This document shows, piece by piece, positions 43,158-53,654 of a stretch of 64,000 nt of DNA. Position 1 is the first letter of the stretch; every line of letters begins with the position of its first letter. A model generated the notes under the pieces. The model ran no database searches. It saw only the letters and a list, made by a program, of their open reading frames with translations, and was not told where the DNA came from. Source of the DNA: Blasia pusilla. Lineage: Eukaryota; Marchantiophyta; Marchantiopsida; Blasiales. Location: NCBI GenBank assembly GCA_050084515.1, contig CM114274.1, positions 1,674,001 to 1,738,000 on the forward strand, given 5' to 3'. Both the position numbers and the translations under genes were made by a program.

Positions 43158-43640
43158 TTGGACTCTTTCCCGATGAGACCAACTTCTACGCATTGTGGCG
43201 GGCTTCTTAACTCGTGGAATGTTCGTTCCCCTACATTTGTCAAACTTGTTGTAGGCTTATTTTCTTGTCTTAGATGTGCAGGATTCCTACTACCTGTCGG
43301 ATTGCCATTTCGGATTTCCAACCTGTTAGATCGTCGTGGGTGCAGGGTGGAAGAAAATCACTTCTTAAAATCTTTCCTTTCTTATGGTGAGCTTTCTTAT
43401 GGGTTGGGAGGGGTGCAGCTTCTCGGTTTCTCAGCCTTAGGATCTGATGTGTTCTCATTTCACAAAGTTGGTCTTGAGCAGACACCATTCATAACCAACA
43501 GAAAGCTGGTTATGGGGCAATTTAGGGGAGGCCATGATGCAGGCAAAAATCCCTGCAAAAAGAGAGGTTGGCATCCGGGTGGTCCTTCAACAAAAATACC
43601 AAGGGCACTGCTTTTTGTTGACCGAGACAGGGAATCTTAA
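43158..43640 (+). CDS. 160-residue ORF near the A end of N3 (doubtful)
   Basis: Open from 43158 to 43640 with Cys-, Gly- and basic-rich sequence (SCLRCAGFLLPVGLPF, LGGVQLLGFSALG). N2 has only partly matching sequence in the same place, without the open frame. It may be an unmodified non-coding end. No family recognised. Confidence 0.25.
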   Translation: MDSFPMRPTSTHCGGLLNSWNVRSPTFVKLVVGLFSCLRCAGFLLPVGLPFRISNLLDRRGCRVEENHFLKSFLSYGELSYGLGGVQLLGFSALGSDVFSFHKVGLEQTPFITNRKLVMGQFRGGHDAGKNPCKKRGWHPGGPSTKIPRALLFVDRDRES

Positions 43641-43927
43641 GAAACTTAGGCTCACATGGAGAGTGATGGAAAAATGTTTTTAGTGGTCTTATGATGTCTC
43701 CTTTTTTCTCGCCCCCAGGAAAGAGGATGTTATTTTAGGGCCAAATGTGGACCACTAAATACTCTCTTCTAAAGATTTCCTGAATTTGAAAGCAAACAAA
43801 AATTTCAAATATGTCAAAAAGTTTTGAAGAGAGGAGGCGGATTTGGCCCCTTTTTTTTAAGAGCGACTCTCCTCTCTTCCACTCTTCCTCTCCTCTCTTA
43901 CTCTCTCCTGCCAGAATACCAGCCCCC
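43641..43927. repeat. A-end terminal region of N3
   Basis: Inverted copy of the N2 left end: acctgtttgaag-like AT-rich stretch, ccgcctcctctcttc, an A-run, a GA-rich tract and the terminus ACCAGCCCCC. Confidence 0.88.
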
Positions 43928-43936
43928 CACCGTGAG
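43928..43936 (+). repeat. target-site duplication of N3, right copy
   Basis: CACCGTGAG, matching 31647-31655. Confidence 0.92.
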
Positions 43937-44576
43937 ATAATTGCGCAACCTGTCTGAGGCCGATGGGTTGTGCACCTCCTCCGTCTTCGGCCAAGAAGGC
44001 GCGGTACCCACGAAACTCGTCGGAGAGCGACAGGTTGCCAGCTTCGTTCATGTTTGCGTTACAAGGTGAGGCAGAAGCGTGCAACCCGTCCAAAGCGGAC
44101 GGGTTGCACGCTTTGCTTATCTTGGGTTAATAGGCGAGGTACCAGGGCAACCCCTCGGTTATCGACAGGTTGCACGCTTTCCTATCCCTCGGGAAACAAT
44201 GCGACAATGTATTGTTCCGAGGAAACCCATTGCAATCCGACGGGTCTCAAGATTTACCGTGAGTTGGACAATCCAGCAAAAGTCCCCAACAATTGGTTGC
44301 CCTAGCATAAGCAAGCGATATCTTGTCTTTGATGCTAGCCAAATCGCCTCAAAAGATCTTCGGGTGGCAAGAAGGGGGTACCAACCCAACGGACTCCGAC
44401 AGGTTCCAACAAAATGAAGTGTGCTTCGCAACCCACGTCTCTGATTCCCAAATTCTGTAACCCACCAGACTCCGACAGGTTGCAACAGAATTGAATCCAT
44501 TGTGTCACACATTTTCACCTACCAAACTTCATCTTGTCACTCAAATTCTGTCAGGAGAATCTGAGTTCCTATTCAC
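43937..44576. repeat. palindrome cluster, right half of the N2 divergent promoter
   Basis: Half-sites at about 43945-43971, 44012-44038, 44078-44107, 44146-44173, 44224-44247, 44390-44406 and 44458-44483. Aligns with 21425-21970 of N1. Confidence 0.83.
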
Positions 44577-44584
44577 TATAAATT
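44577..44584 (+). promoter_or_regulatory. TATA box of the N2 transposase
   Basis: tataaatt, 64 bp before the ATG at 44641, preceded by ctattcac as in N1. Confidence 0.7.
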
Positions 44585-44640
44585 AAACATTCTCATTCTC
44601 AGTCTCAGTCTCAGTCTCCTCCCGTTGGAATCTTATGGGA

Positions 44641-46623
44641 ATGGATAATTATGTGAAGCTCACTTGTGGCAGTCATCTAACGGCCCTTCCTCAATGAGAA
44701 ATCGTTCGACCACAAGCCCGTGAGTCTTTCATAGCAGTGGATGAAAAATTTCTCTCAATTCGATTTCTTCTCCAAATTGGAACCATCTTTGTATCCAAAG
44801 ATGTTAGGGTGGACAGTACGGAGGACATTATAGGTGAGACAATCCAGCTAGTGATTGCAGACCGTAAAGTATGGAATCTCCTACCTCTAGCAAATGGTCA
44901 ATACAGAGTTTATGACTTGCCCCTGAATTCCTCTGTTTCCCAAGTAGACGGTCAAGAATTTCCTAGTGCACCGAGCTCTACATTTGCAACTCCTAGCTCA
45001 GTAGATCTGGCTTGGACTCCAACTTCACACGCTCGTAACAATGTTGTTCTTCCTAAAGAGATTCCACATGCTATCAACCTCAGTGGATCTGTCGGACACC
45101 AACCGGGCCCTCTGTCCGCCTACTTTGCTATTGTCTCTGGCCTTGAAAATGTTCAAGCACATTCTTGTCGACGAGTTGCCGCCCATGTACGATGGTAATT
45201 GCATTTTTGAGTTGCCTCCACTTGCTGATCCTTCTCAAAAGAAAGATGGAGTACGCCTGAAGGATATGGACAGAAAGTCTGATTGTCATCAATGGTGCAG
45301 ACTTCAACGGACTAGTGCTTCAATTCCAGATGGTCCTTGGATTGTCTCCCGCCGCCAATGCGTTGGAGCCTTGGAGTGTAGAAGTCTAGAAGGCCCGTAT
45401 CTAGAGCACAACGGGCGAGTCAATACGTCGCAATTCCCCCCCAAGAATGCATAAACTCCATACGAGGTCGGTGCCACCATACCGCCGGGAGCCCATCAAT
45501 GTCCTCATTGTCAGGCATCGCCCTTCTGCGTTGGAGCGTGTCCTCCATACATATTTTTCATTGTCCACGAGTTGGGCTCCACGTCAGAGTACACAAGGCT
45601 GGAAGTTCATCTTGGCTCCCACACTCATCCTATGACCGATGCAATTCAGAGACACATCAAGGAGGATGTGGCGAAGAAAGTGGTCGAGGTCTACAGAAAC
45701 TCTCCGGGTTCAAAGCCCAGAGTGATCAAGTTCACAATAGCATCACAAATTTGTGAACAATTGCTTGGAATCCCTGGACAGGCCGAGATCACGGCGGTTG
45801 AGGAGAAACAACTCCAGGAAAATCTCGCATTTCTCGCTGATCCTGAATGCATCCGGAATTTGCTGCGTCAAATACGGGTTCTGATTGGAAAGACGGCCGA
45901 AATGGATGCCATCGCCAGAATCAAGGCCAACTCCAGATTTACATTCATTCAGAGATGGCAGTTCATGGGCCAAGGAGGCGAGGGATCCTGGGCCTATGTC
46001 TTCAAAATATCAACGACAGGTCCGTCGAGTGGCCTCGATCTTATAGATCGAATGAGGGAAGGGGAAGATCTTTACGGCAGCTAAGTAAGCTTTGATATTA
46101 ACTACAGAGTGCTGAACGGATGGTTGACAATGAGTGCTCACGTTTATGACCATGTGGAGAAGGGACTCAAAACTATATTTGTCTGTGAAGTAAAGGTAGA
46201 AGACGTTGGCAGTTTGAAGATGTGCTGGTTACTCTTATTGGAGGTGGTGAAGGAAAACAAAAGGCCACCTCCGGAAATTTATGGGTTCATGCGGACAATG
46301 CACAACTTGGGTGGATTGCTATCCGGGAAGTGTTCTGGGATGGAGAGGTTCAACCGGAGAGGGAAAGGTCGGATGCTTTCCATTGGCAACACTCTATGAC
46401 CCGATACACCAAATCTTGCATCAAGGAGAATAAGAGGACGGAGCATGTCACTCTACTCCAACGCTGCAAGGACAGCAAAACCTTGAATCAGGCCATGGAA
46501 TGCCAGGAAGAACTTCATGGGTGGTGGAGGAAGCATTCGATTGAGGGGAAGTACAAAGAGTTGTGCTCTTGGTTGAGTTGGTGGACTGTACGTATGAGAC
46601 AATGGGGAAACTTCATGGGGCAT
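44641..46623 (+). pseudogene. N2 transposase exon 1: zinc finger and DDE core
   Basis: MDNYVKLTCGSHLTALPQ, then TGA; the frame resumes at 44737 (DEKFLSIRFLLQIGTIFV). The zinc finger (about 45270-45640) reads RRQCVGALECRS, CPHCQ and LGSHTHPM, with one Cys lost (LEGPYLEHN where others have ACPYLER). The shared NA*TPYEVG stop is at about 45450. 45572-46084 is open, then GS* ends it. The first Asp block is MSAHVYDHVEKGLKTIFV at about 46130. The second, ADNAQLGWIAIREVFW, needs a frame change caused by one lost G near 46293. SDAFHWQHSMTRYTKSCIKE, ELHGWWRKHS and LCSWLSWWTVRMRQWG follow. The donor is GCAT|GTGAG instead of GCAG|GTGAG. Confidence 0.88.
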
Positions 46624-47111
46624 GTGAGTTTACTATTTTGTCTTGTCAAGCTCATGCAGAGAATTTTTTGTAAAGTTGCAGCTCAAGTTGAGAAGCGTGG
46701 GAACTATAAGGATTTCAAACCCAAGAAACCAAGCAAGCTGTCAGATGCGACGGGTTGCCCGAGTGTGCAACCCGTCGGAATCCGACGGGTTGCATCCAAA
46801 ATTTTGGTGCAACCAGTATACAAGTATGCAAGTCGCATGTATACAAGGCCTGCAAATAGTTTGACCCGGATAGGTTTGGGATGACTTGCACTTGGATCTT
46901 CCAGCCCGGAGTGGCCAAAGGTTCTTGCAACCCGTCTGAATTCGACGGGTTGCAATAGGTGGGTTTAGGGTTGCAACACGTCGGGACCCGATGGGTCGCA
47001 GAGTCGTTCATGGGATGCCTCAGCCTTGCAACCCGTCTGGTTCCGACAGGTAGCTTATTTCTTTGACTCCTTAGCTATTTTCGTTCCCTTCTAACATTGC
47101 TGTCGTTGCAG
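46624..47111 (+). repeat. transposase intron of N2 with palindromes
   Basis: Includes a perfect 29-nt copy at 46766-46794 (TGCAACCCGTCGGA, centre A, exact reverse complement) and others at about 46927-46953, 46972-46999 and 47026-47052. Acceptor GTTGCAG at 47111. Confidence 0.9.
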
Positions 47112-48613
47112 GGATTGAACATTAATGAAAATGCCCTCTGCCCCAACACAAGTGGAGCAGAAAGTGTTCATTCCTCCTGGAGGTCGTCACAAGCATGCCA
47201 ACAAATTTCAGTAGTGGAGGCATGCCAACAAGACCAAGCAAGAGCCTTTGCTCTGATAAAGACATCCCATATCTTCCTCAAAAAAGGCATAACAAAAGGA
47301 AGGGGGCATCGACCACGAGCTCTATGTCGTCGTGGCCGTGAGATCTGGTGATGAAAAACTGTATGTGGAAGCCTTCAACCGGTGCGTAACTGGAACTCCC
47401 CTCAAGCAAGATGTACACATTGGTGGGGATATTCGTGGGCGGGTTTCAAGATGTCCCACACAGATGGTGGTAGAGCAGTCCGAGCGAGACTCGTGGAGAC
47501 CAGATAAGTATCTTGACTTCAGTCAGGTGAAGAGGCAGCATCAAGGAAAAAATCCGGTGATTGATTTGGATGAGGAAATTACGTTGCCCAAGTATTCAGG
47601 GACCCCGGACGGCTCCCAAATCTATGATGGAGACCCTCTTCCAAAATTAGTGAATGTTTTATTTCAAAAGCCCTCCGTTGTTGGAAGTTCGCAACATCCG
47701 GTCACTCGGGTGGTTCAACAATATGGGATTCCGGTAATGGAGGTGGATTGCAACCTAAAACGGTGGCATACATCTTGGAGCAACCCAGGATGTGGACCCA
47801 CCTGCACGGCAAGATCTGAGGGCATTAGGAGAGCGTGCGGAACTTTCCTAAATAACAACTGTACAAGGACAGAACTACCACTGCCTAGGTTTTGGGGACT
47901 CAAAACCTTTGATCGTTTCATGAGGACCGGGGATCAATTGAAGTACTTCTTCTGCCCAAATGAATCTTGCGCTTTCCGGAAGTCTTATCCGGCTGCCATT
48001 CGAGCTCCAGGGAATACCCCCACGATTTGGCCCATCGCCGTAGGTACGAACTGCACTCAAGACAAAGTGGACCATCTTACAAGTGCCGGTTTCAAACTCG
48101 TAGACGGGGGAAGTTCGGAGCATGTTCGCATTAGAGAGACCTTTGCATTTTTGTATTCAACCCAAGATTGATGTCAACATGTACCCGGAGAAGGTGGATG
48201 ATCTCAATCCATTATTTCTGTTTGAGTCTAGAAATGGGGTGAAGAGAAACATAATGTGTAGGCCAACGGTGGAGAGAGCAAAGGGAATTGCATCAGCTCG
48301 CGAGGCAAAAATGGAGATCATTGCCACAAAAGATGTCCTACGTGGCAATGGAATAGGAAGGATGTATTGGGTCAGGAACAACACTGAAAAATCAAGTGTC
48401 ACAGGGGTGTATGTGGTGCACATCTGTTGCTTTCCCACATGTTCATGTGATGACTTTGTCCAAAGAGAGACTAGTGGCAAAAGGTATTTCCCTTGTAAGC
48501 ACATGTACTATGTGTTGCTGGTAGTTTTAAGAGAGTCGGAGGTAGGAGTAGGAATCCACCAACCAATTTTGTCCCTCAAAGAACTGCGAAGTATTTTAAA
48601 CAGACCACTTTGA
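47112..48613 (+). pseudogene. N2 transposase exon 2: C-terminal half with SWIM finger
   Basis: Frame changes early (47097-47351), then open 47332-48171: DEKLYVEAFNRCVTGTPLKQ, HIGGDIRGRVSRCP, YGIPVMEVDCNLKR, FWGLKTFDRFMRTGDQLKYF and CPNESCAFRKSYPAAIRAPG. After one more change, 48122-48613 is open: VDDLNPLFLFESRNGVKR, AKMEIIATKDVLRGNGIGR, HICCFPTCSCDDFVQRETSG, then KRYFPCKHMYYVLLVVLRES and LKELRSILNRPL. The SWIM cysteines and histidine are intact. The stop is just before the B-end region. Confidence 0.86.
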
Positions 48614-49020
48614 GGATGCAAAATGAGGTTTTAGATTGTACTTTCCTTTTTCAAGAACCTTCACTTTGAGCTTGAACTCTATTCAGCCCACGGCAAATGA
48701 TAGATTGTTTCCTGACCTTGGATGAAAAAGTGATTGGTTCCACACTTATGATTCCACTGATTTTCAGTTTTGTATATTTTGTGCAATTTGCAACCGGTCG
48801 GACTCAGATGGGTTGCCAAAATATGGAAGAGAAAAAAATTTTTGCGGGACTGCTTAATAACTGAGTAAAAGAGTGCAAAAAAATTCACACAAAAAGTTTC
48901 CTCTCTTCAACCCAACGGAAACTCTCTTCAAATCATAGGAAAATCTCTTCAAAAAAAGGTATCTATTTCGGTTGAAGGTAGTTTCCTCTCTCCTCTCTTC
49001 CTCTCCTCTTACCGCACCTC
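48614..49020. repeat. B-end terminal region of N2
   Basis: 3' flank of the transposase with one palindrome (48790-48816), GA/CT-rich tract and terminus CCGCACCTC at 49012-49020. Nearly identical to 49140-49549 because N1's own B end follows directly. Confidence 0.9.
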
Positions 49021-49030
49021 GTAAGCACAT
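49021..49030 (+). repeat. target-site duplication of N2, right copy
   Basis: GTAAGCACAT, matching 24371-24380. Confidence 0.92.
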
Positions 49031-49549
49031 GTACTATGTGTTGCTTGTAGTTTTAAGAGAGTCGGAGGTAGGAGTAGGAATCCACCAACCAATTATGTCC
49101 CTCAAAGAAGTGCAAAGTATTCTAAACAAACCACTTTGAGGATGCAAAACGAGGTTTTAGATTCATTCTCCAAAATCTTTCACTTTGAGCTTGAACTCTA
49201 TTTAGCCCAAGGCAAATGATAGATTTTTCCCTGACCTTGGATGGAAAAAGTGATTGGTTCCACACTTATGATTCCACTGATGTTTTAGTTTTCTAAATTT
49301 TGTGCAATATGCAACTCTTCAGACTCGGAGGGGTTGCCAAAATGTGGAAGAGAAAAAAACAAACTATGGGAGTGCTTAAGAACTAAGGAGAAAAGTGCCC
49401 AAAAATTCACACAAAAAGTTTCCTCTCTTCAACCCAACGGAAACTCTCTTCAAATCACAGGAAACTCTCTTTAAAAAAATATATCTCTTTCGGTTGAAGG
49501 TAGTTTCCTCTATCCTCTCTCCTCTCTTCCTCTCCTCTTACCGCACCTC
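49031..49549 (+). mobile_element. Mutator-like element N1, right part with B end
   Basis: Continues the N1 SWIM exon (YYVLLVVLRESEVGVGIHQP to a stop at 49137-49139), then the B-end region and terminus CCGCACCTC (49541-49549). The next bases, catactcct, would be N1's target duplication; its partner should lie at N1's left end, which is lost or outside the recognisable part. Confidence 0.88.
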
Positions 49550-50560
49550 CATACTCCTCTATAGTTTCGTGCATGGTCTTTTTTCAGCCTCTTTACCTCC
49601 CCTGATCTAAAACTCTAGTAGACAAGTATTTTTTATTGTGAAAATTGATCAGATGCTAAAATATCAATGTGCTTGTATGATTCACATGTTGTTGGTAGCA
49701 TTAGTACATCATGGCATAATGGCATCTCCTTTGTTGGATGGAAGAGAAGTAGTAATAAGAGGGTATGTAGGAGAAAGCAACCATCAGAGGGTAGGAAAAA
49801 GTCATTCATATGCATGGTTGTCATGGATAGAAAATGGACTCTAGATGCCAATATGATGTGCATGATTTTGTCAGCAATAAAGCAACCCTGTCATACGTGA
49901 ATGACTCGCTATAGTTGTTTATATTACTTGCATAAATGTTTTGTATATTGTTTCAGTTCTATGATAAGATTGTAGAATGACATGGACAAGTCATTATTTT
50001 TTAAAACATGGAATCATTATTTATTACTCATAGTAGTCATTCCAAGTCACTCTCTATGACTAAACGAGTCATACAAAATGACTCCTCTAGTCATTCTTTA
50101 TGACTCGTCTGGTCATTTTTTACGACTTAACCTAGTCATAAACAATGACTAGGTGAAGTTATATTTAGTGACTATGTTGAGTAACAAGAATGAGACTCAT
50201 ATATGACTATCTTTGGTTTCAGTAACCACTTATACGACTAGGATTAATTCTTATTACTACAGTGTGGTTAAGTAATTACAGAGTCTCATAGCCTCGGTTT
50301 GAGTAATATTGAGTCATTTATTTGAGTCATATAGAGGGGTGTTTTGTACTAAGTGAGCGTAAGCCACCACAAACTCTCTACCCTCATCGTCATGATGGGT
50401 GAGCACCGCTCCAAGTCCCAACATGCTCTAATCGATATGCCATTGCAAAGAATGCCCCTGATAGATCTCCTCAATATGGGCGCAGACTTCAACTTGTCCT
50501 TGAGCAGCTGAAATAATCTCTCCTACTGATCTTCCCAATGTCACTCGTGATCCACCTTGG
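49550..50560. other. non-coding, rich in short agtcat/atgact repeats
   Basis: From about 49990 to 50340 the words agtcat, atgact and gactcgtc recur every 10-30 bp in both orientations (at least a dozen). This gives many small self-complementary sites, as in a foldback or MITE-like element. No gene recognised. Confidence 0.55.
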
Positions 50561-51296
50561 TCAGCAAGGTTAGCGGATCTTGCAATCAAATTGAAACCCT
50601 TTACGTACCATCGTTAGAAGTTTGCCAATCCCATGAATGCACGAACTTGACTCATATATGCAAGGTATGGAATGCGTGAAATAGCTTCTACCTTCTTCTG
50701 TTGCACACCAAGGCCGTTTGGGTATATTTTATGACCCACGTACTCAATTTTTTTGTAGAAGAATTTGCACTTGCTTGGATGTAGCTTTAGCCCATACAAC
50801 TACAATTTTCGAAACAACTCCTCCAAATATCGCTCATGCTCCTCAACCATGACGCTAAAGATTATGATGTCATCAATATAATACCAAGCAAAATCGTGAC
50901 CTGCCAAGATCCTATCTATTATCCTCTTAAACTCTTCCAGGGCGTTCTTTAACCTAAATGATAAGAGCTGCCATAAGTACAAAAAATCCTTCACGTGAGG
51001 ATCGACGCCCTAAAATATTTTCTTCTGCATGTCCTCCAATCTGATAGGCAGTTGATGGTATCCAGGTTGAAGATCCAACAAACAGGAAATCTTTGCATGC
51101 CCAATAGCATCAGATATCTCCTTAGAGGTGGGCATAGCAAACTTATCGGAATTCTTATGCCGATTGATAGACTGGTAGTCTCCACATATCCGCCTATCCA
51201 TCCAGCTGTAATGCACATCCTTCTTGGTGGGCATGATAGTGGCAGATGCATACTCCCCATGCCAAATCTCCAACACTCTTGCTCCAACCATGCCAT
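50560..51296 (-). pseudogene. Ty3/gypsy reverse transcriptase fragment
   Basis: 51291-51010 reads ARVLEIWHGEYASATIMPTK, RICGDYQSINRHKNSDKFAM and DLQPGYHQLPIRLEDMQKK. 50994-50800 reads RLKNALEEFKRIIDRILAGH, then FAWYYIDDIIIFS, with the YIDD active site kept. 50799-50614 reads LHPSKCKFFYKKIEYVGHKI, then AFMGLANF. Stops separate the three. The element is cut on both sides: a repeat starts at about 51331, and RNase H is missing at the other end. RT would copy element RNA. Confidence 0.85.
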
Positions 51297-51330
51297 GTGC
51301 CTGCTCTCCTTGAACGTAAGTCTTTACTAT

Positions 51331-51545
51331 TGCGGAAGTATGCGCTCAATAAGACACACTCTCAATGTTGATCTGTACCCAAACACGCACTCATGTTAGT
51401 CGGGTCTGGATCAATCGGCGCTCTAACTCACCGAGTTTTTTACATGGACTCTCATCAAGCTCGACCTTCCTAGTTTCTCGCTTTACAATACATGCAAGTC
51501 TCTCAAGACTTAACGTTATGGTCCGGAACAAAGGACAAACCCCAA
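51331..51545. repeat. dispersed repeat shared with about 19487-19700
   Basis: Same order of conserved words as the 19.5-kb copy (attgcggaagtatg, acccaaacacgcactcatg, catcaagctcgacc, catgcaagtctctc). It abuts the truncated RT fragment. Confidence 0.65.
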
Positions 51546-52515
51546 ACGCTAGGTGCGTTCTAAATATGGTTATCACCTCTTTTGCAACCAACCTTCTCTG
51601 ACTCAACTCATCTCAAGTCTTGGTTCGCATTTGGTTCAGGTTTCCTAATTGCGACCATAAATGCATGAAACACATAAATTCTATTCATGTGTTTCGTCTC
51701 TTAGAGTATTCCAAGAGACCTCTCCTAAGCACAACCATCCTAGCATGAGCCCACTAACTTTCTCAGGTTCCGCTTGACACTCATTTGGTTATAAGGGTTG
51801 CAACATTCACCCCTCTTTAGAGGTTGATGTCCTCCTCAACATTTAGAAATAGTGAGAAAATAGAGTGTTAGGTTGCAAACTTAGTTAGCTTTTTTGATAG
51901 GTTAGGTTAGTTCTCCACAAATAATCTAGGCTCAAATCTAGGCTCAAATCTAGTCTTTTGAAGTGGAGATGTTAAATGATCCTAAGTGCTGCAAGCGACA
52001 ACCTAAGACTTAAGCCAAAAAAGGAATTGCGGGTCAGCTACCAGAACGAAATTTGATGTCAAGAGGTCGGCTTACCATAACTTGACATTAAAAGGTGTGG
52101 GTCACTCAGTATTTAACTTAGATGCATCACTAAGTTCACTCATCTACTCACAAATGAGATAATTCACCCCAAGCCCCAAGATAGAGTGATGTGTCAAGCC
52201 GACGCTAGGGCGAGCCCAAATGATAGTACTTCAATATTTGGTCCTGTTATAGGTGCTTTATCCAAATACAAGCTCTCACCTCAAATACTCCTTGTTTTGC
52301 CTCTTTGACCTACATCTTAAGCATATGAAGAACTACTCATTGCCATGCATTGCCACTTACAAATTGCAATCACTAGCATTGAATCTCCAAATCCATGCAT
52401 TATTTTATTGCAACAACTAAAATTTTCTAATTACAACGGCCTTTGGTCCAAGCTTCCTAGTCACAAGTCATGTCCCTAGCTTCACCATGTACTAACGTAT
52501 GTGCCTATCTTGCAT
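51546..52515. other. probable chromovirus 3' LTR / non-coding flank
   Basis: Lies downstream, in minus sense, of the chromodomain remnant, where a 3' LTR would be. No ends defined. Contains a short inverted repeat gaaacacat at 51667-51675/51687-51695. Confidence 0.35.
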
Positions 52516-53654
52516 CCGTCTGAAGTCTTGTAACGCCTCTTGCACGTGTTTTAGATCTGACTTCGCAATCCAAGTCACCTCTTTCACATGGTAGCCCTTC
52601 CATTTGACCAAGTACTTGTAATTGTTGGCTCTATGTCTGGAACGCAAAATGGTCTCAACTTCAACTCTGGTTCCTCATTCACGATGATTGGTTTTGGTCT
52701 CAACACTATTCTCTACTCCGGACGCACACTGTCTTGGTCTTGAACCTTTTGAATAGTGTTGGGCCAGAAGAACCTCTTGGTCAAAACAAGAAGCCTAGAT
52801 TTCTCCCTTTTATGTCATGCCAAAGGTCCGTCATGACATTCCACTAACACTTTAGTCCGTAGCTTGGCTCGGCCCACATAGATCTTGCTATGCTTAAACC
52901 TAAGCAAACCATGCCTCAAACTTATGTTGGCCACTTTCTCGCCCTACTTCAACTTCCGTAGGTACTCACTCGCTTGCACATCCTTCATGGATCCTTTACG
53001 AATCCTTCACTCTAGGTCTCTTTCTTTAGGGAGCATTGCTCTCAAGACTTGTGTTGTCGATGGTATATGCTCATCATTGCAACTTAACGCATCTAGAATG
53101 ACATTATCTTTCCTTGGCTTGTGGATTAGCTCCACATTCGTCAACGCCAAGGTATCCCATTAGAGTTTCTTCGGTGTCACGCAATTTTGGGTCTCAAAAT
53201 ACTTGAGCAAAATTTTATGGGGGAATACTCAAGTCTCGTGAAGTCCCAAATAGTGACGCCACTTCCTTAGACAATGAGCCACCATGAACAAATCTTTCTC
53301 ATAAGTGGACCATCTTCTTTGAATGTTGCTAAGCTTCTTGCTTCTTGCTTTGTCGAACTCTGGCAGCTTCAAAACTAGTTCATGCGAGATGATCTCCTTG
53401 ACTTGGTTGAACGCCTCATCCAAATCCTGGGCCCATATAGTGTTGGCAAACTTTGGAGTCCAATCTGTGAGAGGTTTCACTATTCCTAAAAAGTTCTTCA
53501 CGTAAGTTGGTAAAATTGAACCGATCCGATGAACCTCCGCATCCCCTTTACGGTGGAAGGCAATTCCTATTAGGAAATTGCGCTTTATCTTCTCCATGTA
53601 TGAACTCACTCCATCTACGCTAACCACATGACCCAAAAACTTGATCTTGGTCAA
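52516..53654 (-). pseudogene. chromovirus (Ty3/gypsy) remnant: RT/RNase H, integrase finger, chromodomain
   Basis: 53654-53229 reads MTKIKFLGHVVSVDGVSSYM, LVLKLPEFDKA, RRWSTYEKDLFMVAHCLRKW and RHYLGLHET (end of RT and RNase H). Around 52890-52740 the minus strand gives VLVECHDGPLA and LVLTKRFFWPNTIQKV, the integrase zinc-finger region. Around 52670-52560 it gives ETILRSRHRANNYKYLVKW, then KGYHVKEVTWIAKSDL, a clear chromodomain. The integrase core is deleted. Chromodomains tether integration to modified histones. Stops throughout. Confidence 0.82.

Larger units (their letters stand above)
31656..43927. mobile_element. Mutator-like element N3, complete end to end (12,272 bp)
   Basis: It starts GAGGTGCGGTAAG and ends ACCAGCCCCC (reverse complement GGGGGCTGGT), the same two ends as N2, and is flanked by CACCGTGAG. 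Layout: transposase on minus (32059-35908), palindrome-rich divergent promoter (35973-36808), ParB/methyltransferase-like gene on plus (37105-42101), two small 3' ORFs, then the A end. It is in reverse orientation to N2, which gives the 24-49 kb region the false look of a giant inverted repeat. It is the youngest insertion of the three. Confidence 0.92.
24381..49020. mobile_element. Mutator-like element N2 (with N3 nested inside)
   Basis: The left end is GGGGGCTGGTATTCTGGCAG and the right end is CTTACCGCACCTC (reverse complement GAGGTGCGG). Just inside each end lie related GA-rich strings (gagaggaagagaggagag). Without N3 and one copy of its target duplication the length is about 12,359 bp. 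Content: methyltransferase-like gene on minus (26066-30830), palindrome-rich divergent promoter (31155-31655 plus 43937-44576), transposase on plus (44641-48613). Both genes carry disabling changes. Confidence 0.9.

Noticed and set aside
24381-43927. One giant inverted repeat or palindromic chromosome structure
   Set aside because: Target duplications at 31647/43928 and 24371/49021 show it is two elements of one family nested in opposite orientation.
46084-46206. Treating the HVYD segment as an intron (GTAAGC...GGCAG, about 125 nt)
   Set aside because: The segment reads as protein homologous to the first DDE block of related transposases (HVYD ... E-D), and the reading frame continues to FMADNAQ once a one-base loss is allowed for.
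48490-49549. Tandem duplication of the transposase 3' end
   Set aside because: The second copy is the remainder of N1 after the N2 insertion; the junction carries the GTAAGCACAT duplication.
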